Shown in pieces: positions 57,571 to 64,000 of a DNA stretch of 64,000 nt. Within the stretch, counting starts at the first letter, position 1; each line of letters opens with the position of its first letter. The stretch is taken from positions 6,287,773 through 6,351,772 of the forward strand of contig CM020510.1 of NCBI GenBank assembly GCA_009823395.1, given 5' to 3'. This stretch comes from Thamnaconus septentrionalis. Taxonomy: Eukaryota; Chordata; Actinopteri; Tetraodontiformes; Monacanthidae. The notes beneath the pieces were generated by a model. That model saw only the letters and a list, made by a program, of their open reading frames with translations. It ran no database searches and was not told where the DNA came from. The translations under genes and the position numbers were made by a program.

Positions 57571-59755
57571 AGAGGAAACCAGAGTTTTTTTCATCAAAAC
57601 TACGTATGAATACACATGGAACTATGTAGGAAGTGATAAAAGTGGAAAATGGCTCAAACACATTTTACATTTAAATTCTTCAAAATAGCCACCTTTCATA
57701 AAAAGCATATTTAGAGTCATTGAACATGTTTTTCTTTGCTGCATCTCATCCTTGGATCGGTGACATTCTCACATTGAACTCAATCAATTGCAGCGCTCCA
57801 AGTTCAACTCTGACCTCTTCCATCCGTCCTGTCCTCTCCATCAGCCTTCCACCACTTCAGCACTTCTCCCTCCCTTTTTCTTCCCCTCCGCCATCGTCAC
57901 TTCGCGGCCTCCTCCTCTATAATGGCCCCGCCCACCACCAGCAGCAGCAGAGGGATTAACAGGCGGCTGCTAATAGGAAAAAAAACACCTCTCAGCGAAT
58001 CCCGACGCCTCTCCTGTCCTCTCAGGAGACGCAAAGAGGGAATTTTCTTCTTCTTCTTCTTCTTCTTCTTCTTCTTCTTCTTCTTCTTCTTCTTCTTCTG
58101 CTTCTTCTTCTCCTTCTTCTTCTTCTTCTTCTTGCACAGCTATGAATACATGCCTGCAAAGTCGCATGCAAAAGGAGACACCAGACACAAGAAGCGTAGA
58201 GTCGACCCTCCACGTCAGCTGACTAGCAGCATCATACATTATTTAACCCGGTGATTACAGCCAGTGACCTCGGAAGGGCAGATAAACTGGAAGCAGATTC
58301 AGCCGGTGAGATTTGTCTCGTACAGAGAAGGACACGAGCGGCGGCGGTGCGTTTGACCTCTGGGCTCGCCGTGAGCTGATTGGCCGGATCGCCTGCTTGA
58401 TAATCAAGAGACACCCAGAGACTCAATATTGAAAAGAGGCAGCGGCAAAGGTCATGAAAGCAGCAGCAGAATAAGAATAAGAAGAGAGGCACAAGATTTA
58501 AACCACTGGCTGATATATGAAGACACATTGAACTGTGTTGCAGCAACTGTTCTAAAGTTTAAACAATATTAACATTGGAAAAATATGAATTTCAATTTCT
58601 TTTCTCTTTTTCTTTTTGGCTGTTAGCTCTGTCGATGGTCGCCATCGACTGGTGCAACTTGCAAGATTCTGATGGGGAAAAGTTGAGGAAGGAAAGCAAT
58701 ATTTATATCACAATAATAATGATATTGTATATCATGATATTAATAGCAATATTTGTTCTTTGCTTATTTTATGTCTCTGGGCCTTTTTTTTGTGAATATC
58801 CAACCTGTTGTTTTTCACAAGTCCCTTATTGTTCCAGCGGACGATAAAAGGACAGTCAGCGATGTCTGAAGATAGGAGTGGAGGAAAAACTGCGTCACTG
58901 TAAATCATCGCAGGCTGAGAAACAGAATGTGGGATCTATTCTGACAGACTCGTTAATCATTTACGCTTAAAGCAGATTTCTATCTGCGAGCTTGACGTTT
59001 GTGTTTATTGTCTGCGGGCCGGCAGAGACTCCGTCTGCATACGAGGCGACCGGTGAAGAGCTGCTATCTGATTGGGCGGATCCCCCCACACCCCCACACC
59101 CCCACCGCCTCACCCCCCTCTCAAATAACCCAGCAGATGTTCACATGCATGTATTCAGGCAGACCTTCGCTGAGCAGCTCTGCCGTGTGCACAGTTTGTC
59201 ACGCTGTCATCTACATGCTGGGTCGAGGTTATTGGTGATTGGACTCTGACTGAGAATGAATGAGGTTTTTTATTTATATATAGATTTTTTTTATAATTTT
59301 TTTTTATAATTTATTTAAATATGGTTTGACCTTGTGTTGGTTTGTTTGTTCCTGTGTGTTTCTGCAGGAGTGCTTATTGGACGATGACCATCAGGTGGCT
59401 GTAGCACTGGGACCAGGACCAGGACCAGCATCCTCAGTAAGCACCCAACAGTTGAACAGATGATGAGTGTGTGACACTTTATTTTTTGTCAGAATTTAAA
59501 CATTAATTTCTTGCAGAAAAAGTAAAAAAATAGATCAATAAACAAGCAGAAAAGTTTCTCCTCTTCTTGTTCTCCACCACTCAGGGTCGCCGACCTCCTC
59601 TACCTCCTCCCACCTCATTCACGCTGCTGTCGTTCAGTGACCTCATGGCTTTGGCCGCGCCCCTGACGGAGGAAGACCCCGCCTACTGGGACAGCTTCCA
59701 GAAGAAGGCCGAGGCCCCGCAGAGACAGAGAGACGCGCGCGCCAGGTCCAGCTAG
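53650..59755 (+). CDS. aasdhppt: 4'-phosphopantetheinyl transferase (AASDHPPT), seven coding exons
   Basis: The enzyme moves 4'-phosphopantetheine from CoA to a Ser of carrier proteins (fatty acid synthase ACP, ALDH1L, AASDH) in the cytosol. Exons: 53650-53793, 53870-53992, 54193-54322, 54857-54978, 56747-56907, 59368-59436, 59585-59755. The start ATG (GSVRWAFRCGSW) is the first in frame after an upstream stop. Visible Sfp-type motifs are FNLSHQGDYAVLAA, VGVDIM with Mg-binding Asp125, and WALKESFIKAIG with Glu177 and Lys181 (human D129, E181, K185). The C-terminus (FTLLSFSDLMALAAPLTEED, YWDSF) matches the human protein. As read, exon 5 is one base out of phase with exon 6, so the predicted protein is broken near residue 225. 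Family identity is firm; intactness is uncertain. Confidence 0.93.
53870..53992 (+). CDS. aasdhppt: aasdhppt exon 2 (41 aa)
   Basis: AGRLLLRRFVCERMDVPW to RSPRGKPYL...GNR, including the conserved GKP motif. The preceding intron is only 76 bp. Donor GTAAGT at 53993 is preferred over the overlapping GTGTAA at 53991 because it keeps the frame. Confidence 0.93.
54193..54322 (+). CDS. aasdhppt: aasdhppt exon 3 (43 aa plus 1 nt)
   Basis: Carries WSFNLSHQGDYAVLAAEQG and LQVGVDIMKT, the first conserved PPTase motif with the metal-binding Asp. Ends one base into a Gly codon; donor GTAACA. Confidence 0.96.
54857..54978 (+). CDS. aasdhppt: aasdhppt exon 4 (40 aa)
   Basis: Completes the Gly codon, then SSSVPEFFRIMARQFTDHEW to LAAFYRHW. 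Matches the human SIPEFFHIM and FYRNW segments. Donor GTAGGC. Confidence 0.94.
54979..56746 (+). other. aasdhppt intron 4, 1.8 kb
   Basis: Contains AT/ATAC repeats (about 55066-55110) and three CA arrays (about 56250-56291, 56450-56479, 56600-56635). The shorter introns 53794-53869, 53993-54192 and 54323-54856 hold nothing notable beyond an ATGC repeat near 54147. Confidence 0.8.
56747..56907 (+). CDS. aasdhppt: aasdhppt exon 5, with apparent frameshift
   Basis: Begins ALKESFIKAIGTGLGFNLQ, the second conserved PPTase motif. The 161 bp exon should keep phase 0 between exon 4 (ends at a full Trp codon) and exon 6 (starts at a full Glu codon), but 161 is not a multiple of three. The frame reads LDEE then KRRTGC, while the expected DWLFE lies in another frame just after. 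The shift falls in a GA-rich run at about 56877-56892. Confidence 0.9.
56943..56990 (+). repeat. (CAG)16 array
   Basis: Perfect 48 bp array 35 bp downstream of the exon 5 donor. Confidence 0.97.
57526..57570 (+). repeat. (CTG)15 array
   Basis: Perfect 45 bp array, the reverse complement of the CAG array 535 bp upstream in the same intron. Confidence 0.97.
58045..58133 (+). repeat. (TTC)n polypyrimidine triplet tract
   Basis: 89 bp, interrupted by a few variant units; complementary to the short GAA array at 57221-57243. Confidence 0.95.
59368..59436 (+). CDS. aasdhppt: aasdhppt exon 6 (23 aa)
   Basis: ECLLDDDHQVAVALGPGPGP and ASS; it matches human DEHHFVAVALRKPDG with a GP-rich difference. 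Donor GTAAGC, phase 0. Confidence 0.85.
59585..59755 (+). CDS. aasdhppt: aasdhppt exon 7 and stop (56 aa)
   Basis: Pro-rich start, then TSFTLLSFSDLMALAAPLTE, EDPAYWDSF and an Arg-rich end before TAG at 59753-59755. The FSDLM...EDP.YWD pattern matches the human C-terminus. Confidence 0.92.
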   Translation, partial: GRRPPLPPPTSFTLLSFSDLMALAAPLTEEDPAYWDSFQKKAEAPQRQRDARARSS

Positions 59756-59832
59756 CTGCTGCTGGAGGACCTTTTCCTACCGTGGCACCCCAACCACAAC
59801 CACAACCCCAACGCACATATGTCCGTACAAAG

Positions 59833-59838
59833 AATAAA
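59833..59838 (+). terminator. aasdhppt: Candidate poly(A) signal of aasdhppt
   Basis: AATAAA 77 bp after the stop codon. Further AATAAA motifs at 60536-60546 could serve a longer 3' UTR. Confidence 0.5.
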
Positions 59839-61705
59839 TGTGCATTTCTCTCTCTCTCTCTTACAGACACACGCACGCTCACACACACACACCTGTCGTT
59901 GGCTGACGTTGAAGCTGCCTTTTTATGCAGCGCCAGTCGCTGCAAGTTTATTTTTAAAGCTCAAACATCTCAAGAGTCTGAGGCTGGCGAGACCTTCTGT
60001 CACTTCAACCTCACATTAATCATGTATGAATTTCATCTCAGTGTCATGGGTTTTTTTTATGTAGGATATTTATTACGGTATTTGAAACAGTCATTAAGTA
60101 AAACAATGTCCCTCCTTCCCTGATACAGTAGGTGGCAGAATAATCTCAGCAGTCAATCACAACTAACTAACAAACAGTTTTTATGTCACACATTGATTTG
60201 AGAAGTAAACTTCTCAGCTTATTTATCTGTGATTTAAGTCCTGCCCGTGTGTTGGTGTGTAAGTTGTTTATTTCTCTGTTCTCTCTTTGTCACCTCCGTC
60301 CGTCTTATCATCCATCTTTTCTTCTTCCAGTCTTCCTCCACATTATCGCTGCCATGACCGTCCTTTACTCTGTCTTTCTCTCTGTCAAGCCAGATGCCTT
60401 CATTTTTTTGTCCTCTACTCCACCGGTAGAACAGCGCCACACAATCACTTGATAATTCATGGGTAAAAAGTGATACATTTTCTAATACAAACCATAATGT
60501 TCATGTATTACATTCAAAGGCGCAGCAGTATTTAAAATAAAATAAATGTTTCAAAAGCCGGGTTCTTCTCTGGTGTGCTGCGGGGGCACACAAGTTGTTG
60601 GGAGGTCAGAGGTCGGCTGATGCATACGTGCTGTCTGCTGTGCACTGCGGTGCTGACACTCTGTCTCCGTCTGTGTCCGCTTCTCAGCCCTGCGCAGGCA
60701 GCTGCCGCAATGTGGAAAATCCAGAAAGTGCACAGACACTGATGATGAGTGTGTGCCTACAGAAGCTCCACAAGCTCTGAAACATGAAGAAACACATTCT
60801 CCTGAGTGAAAAGGAGCCTAAGTGGAGGAAGACAGAGGTCAGAGGTCACGTGACTGCATTCAGTGGAACCACATTCTGCTTTGAATCAGTTTTTGTTTTC
60901 TGGTGGGAGCCTGGACATTGTGGCACTTTGAGTGCATGAGTGCCAAGGTGCACACACACACACGCACACACTCACTCACTTAAACATTGGTTTGCTTTAA
61001 CACAGATGGCTGACTGTAGGTGGCCCAGTTACATATGAGAGAAAAAAAATAGGGCAGTCGTCGTGATTAATGTGTCGTGAACATGTTGGGACATCCTGCG
61101 TGTACCATAGTCTGCAGAACCGTGTGTGTGTGTGTGTCTGTGATAAATAAAATCCTCTGCGCGGAGTGTTTTGCTTGATTGCACCCCCTCCAAAAGGATC
61201 TGATTCACGGCGACAGCCACTGTTGGCTTTGGGATTAAGATGAGAATCGGGATTATCGGGGGTGTAATTTGTGATAATACACGGATGAAACGGCCATCGG
61301 CTTGGCCGGCTGCTGTCTGCTGAGAGAGACAAATGCATAAATGAATACTTGATGGTCCCGTTTTATCTGTGATGTCCGTGTTTGCTCAGCGGAGGTTCTT
61401 GCAGGACCTGCAGGGAGCCGCTTTGTTTTGGAGCGGCGTCAAACTACGACATCTTAGTGGTGGAACTGAACAACTCCGGACTTTGCTCTGTGGCCGAATT
61501 GTGCCACAGAAGGGAAGCACAATCACCACTCACTTGCACATGGAAACATGCTGTGAACGCTCACGTGCACTAGAAGAACTCACACAACTTGCCAGTCTTT
61601 TCTGCTTTCATCGCAGACACAGTGGACACATGAGCAATCAGAATGAGCCAGGCAGTGTAAACAAGAGCTAATATCTTGTGATTAGTGTGTGTATGTGTGT
61701 TTGTG

Positions 61706-61787
<82 letters not shown>

Positions 61788-62519
61788 CCCGGGTCGTCTG
61801 CTTTGATTGTGGCAAATGCAGCGTTACGTTCCAATCACACAGAGCTGTGTAGACATGCACAGTGAACACATACACACACACACACACACACATACACACA
61901 CACACACACACTAAGGAAGACAGATGAGGGTTTGATTTGAGTTTGGCAGCTTTTCAAAGTCAAAATTTGGCACGTCGACCCAACCATTGACCCAGAGACA
62001 CCCAATGAAAAGCTTCCTGCACTGCGACCGATTCATTTTCAAACATTCATTTGTATATTTGACTCGTCCAATCAAAGGTTTTGTAAAATCACAGGGGTCG
62101 GCAGTGTGGTGCAGGAAGGCTGTGTATGGTGTTGTGTGTGGAGTTGGCACGTTCTCCCTGTGCCTGCGAGCGTTCACTCCAGGTCCTCCGGCTTCCTTCC
62201 AGCTGGGAAAAAGAGACAAAACAAAAAAAAACTGAATAAGTTTAAAAACGAAATCCTCCGTTCTCCTGTGTGACGTGCCAGCAGACCTGAGGAAACTGAA
62301 CATGGCCTCAGCTTCTCTGAGGGAAGCTGGTGTGACTCCAGTCTGACCCCTCCGCCTCCTCTTGCCTGCTTCCCGGCAGGTGAAGAACACAAGATTTAAG
62401 ACAGCAAGGAGGCAAAAATAATTCACTCTAGCTGGAGGCCACGGCTGTTTGTGTGTGTGTAAGAGAGAGAGAGCAAAATGCACATTTATTCTTTGGATGA
62501 AAGTATGTGCTTTTGAGTT
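59839..62519. other. Intergenic DNA downstream of aasdhppt
   Basis: Contains a GT array (61710-61785) and CA arrays (61872-61911). No convincing gene; the longest minus-strand frame (61911-62483) has no recognisable domain. Confidence 0.6.
61710..61785 (+). repeat. (GT)n microsatellite
   Basis: 76 bp GT run; a complementary CA array follows at 61872-61911. Confidence 0.95.
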
Positions 62520-62525
62520 AAAAGT

Positions 62526-64000
62526 TAAAGTCCCATGTGGGAGTTGGGGTTAGGGTTAGCCCTGCTAGTCTATGGAGTCAAAGGTCAACTTTGTCCTACA
62601 GACATGGGGCCACTTGCTTTGTCCCCAGGAGGCCCTGAGAGACACCCACGACAAATTTGGGGCTTCGAGTGCATGAGGAACCCCGAAAACCTAACCCTAA
62701 TTTCAGCAGTAACCCTAACCCTAACCCTACTTTAAGCCTTAACTCGAACCCATGCAAGTCTATGCGGTCAAAAGTCAACTTTGTCCGAGAGACATGGTGC
62801 CACTTGCTTTGTCTCCAGGAGCCCCCTAGACACACCCACGTCAAATTTGGGGCTTCTAGCGCATGAGGAACCCCGAAACCCAAACCCTAATTTCAGCTAA
62901 CCCTAACCCTAACCCTAGTTTCAGGCTTATCATTAACCCTAATTCAATGCAAGTCTATGGGGTGAAATTTCAACTTTGTCCTAGAGACATGGGGCCATTT
63001 GCTTTTTCATCAGGAGCCCCCAAGAAGCGCCAACATCAAATTTGAGGCTTCTAGTACTTGAGGAACCTTGAAACCCTAACCCTATTTTCAGCTAACCCTA
63101 ACCCTAACCCTAGTTTCAGCCTTATGGTTAACCCTAATTCAATGCAAGTCTATGGGGTGAAATTTCAACTTTGTCCTAGAGACATGGGGCCACTTGCTTT
63201 TTCATCAGGAGCCCCCAAGAAGCGCCCACATCAAATTTGAGGCTTCTAGTACTTGAGGAACCTTGAAACCCTAACCCTATTTTCAGCTAACCCTAACCCT
63301 AACCCTAGTTTCAGCCTTATGGTTAACCCTAATTCAATGCAAGTCTATGGGGTGAAATTTCAACTTTGTCCTAGAGACATGGGGCCACTTGCTTTTTCAT
63401 CAGGAGCCCCAAGAAGCGCCCACATCAAATTTGAGGCTTCTAGTACTTGAGGAACCTTGAAACCCTAACCCTATTTTCAGCTAACCCTAACCCTAACCCT
63501 AGTTTCAGCCTTATGGTTAACCCTAATTCAATGCAAGTCTATGGGGTGAAATTTCAACTTTGTCCTAGAGACATGGGGCCACTTGCTTTTTCATCAGGAG
63601 CCCCAAGAAGCGCCCACATCAAATTTGAGGCTTCTAGTACTTGAGGAACCTTGAAACCCTAACCCTATTTTCAGCTAACCCTAACCCTAACCCTAGTTTC
63701 AGCCTTATGGTTAACCCTAATTCAATGCAAGTCTATGGGGTGAAATTTCAACTTTGTCCTAGAGACATGGGGCCACTTGCTTTTTCATCAGGAGCCCCAA
63801 GAAGCGCCCACATCAAATTTGAGGCTTCTAGTACTTGAGGAACCTTGAAACCCTAACCCTATTTTCAGCTAACCCTAACCCTAACCCTAGTTTCAGCCTT
63901 ATGGTTAACCCTAATTCAATGCAAGTCTATGGGGTGAAATTTCAACTTTGTCCTAGAGACATGGGGCCACTTGCCTTTTCATCAGGAGCCCCCAAGAAGC
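62526..64000. repeat. Satellite of ~195 bp units containing telomere-like CCCTAA hexamers
   Basis: The landmark GCAAGTCTAT recurs at 62754, 62949, 63144, 63339, 63533, 63727 and 63921, giving steps of 195, 195, 195, 194, 194, 194; a variant copy lies at 62564. Each unit has about three CCCTAA hexamers in tandem plus scattered ones, and the conserved segment GACATGGGGCCACTTGC. The first two units are diverged and those from about 63050 nearly identical. The array runs off the right edge. The short open frames recurring in it follow from the unit length. Confidence 0.97.

Larger units (their letters stand above)
56908..59367 (+). other. aasdhppt intron 5, rich in triplet arrays
   Basis: Holds (CAG)16 at 56943-56990, (GAA)n at 57221-57243, a CT array (57368-57398), (CTG)15 at 57526-57570 and an imperfect TTC tract (58045-58133). 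Confidence 0.9.

Noticed and set aside
61911..62483. 190-codon minus-strand open frame downstream of aasdhppt
   Set aside because: No recognisable domain, no signal or repeat structure, base composition like the flanking intergenic DNA. A novel gene is possible but unsupported.
62863..63838. Repeated 60-65 codon open frames in near-identical copies, looking like a tandem gene family
   Set aside because: They are the same satellite unit read through. The 195 bp unit preserves frame by chance, the 194 bp units do not, and telomere-like hexamers supply the NPNPN wording.
62526..64000. Regularly spaced repeats resembling a CRISPR array
   Set aside because: The whole 195 bp unit is repeated with no variable spacers, and the genome is vertebrate.

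Overview
This window is vertebrate nuclear DNA, almost certainly from a teleost fish. Protein-coding sequence is split into short exons with GT-AG introns, microsatellites (CA/GT, CT, GGAT and trinucleotide arrays) are very dense, and several transposable elements of kinds common in fish sit in the introns. All recognised genes lie on the + strand.

1-45500: the C-terminal three quarters of an AMPA-type glutamate receptor subunit gene, gria4 (GluA4). Eleven constitutive exons, a mutually exclusive flop/flip pair and two alternative C-terminal tails encode about 681 residues of the long form. The first part of the amino-terminal domain lies off the left edge. The exons cover the end of the amino-terminal domain, the S1 and S2 ligand-binding segments, M1, the M2 pore loop with an unedited Gln codon at the Q/R site, M3, the R/G editing codon with its RNA hairpin, flop then flip, M4, and the tails. 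The long tail is GluA4-specific; the short tail ends in GVKI. It is either gria4a or gria4b; the sequence alone does not say which.

45501-53330: the 3' UTR of the long gria4 transcript followed by intergenic sequence, with CA repeats and one hAT-type MITE. No gene was found here.

53330-59755: a compact promoter and seven coding exons of aasdhppt, the Sfp-type 4'-phosphopantetheinyl transferase. Exon 5 carries an apparent one-base frameshift near its 3' end. gria4 and aasdhppt are also neighbours in mammals (human 11q22), where MSANTD4 and KBTBD3 lie between them; neither is visible here.

59756-62520: microsatellite-rich intergenic DNA. 62520-64000: a tandem satellite of about 195 bp units, each containing CCCTAA telomere-like hexamers. 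It runs off the right edge and suggests a subtelomeric or heterochromatic block.

Mobile DNA supported by target-site duplications: a hAT-type element (6499-7080), a minus-strand solo LTR nested in a tRNA-like dispersed repeat (25012-25402), a TTAA-flanked MITE (43229-43560) and a second hAT-type MITE (50379-50737). A LINE 3' remnant and three copies of an unclassified repeat were also seen. The two genes are not known to share a pathway; their adjacency is ancestral synteny.
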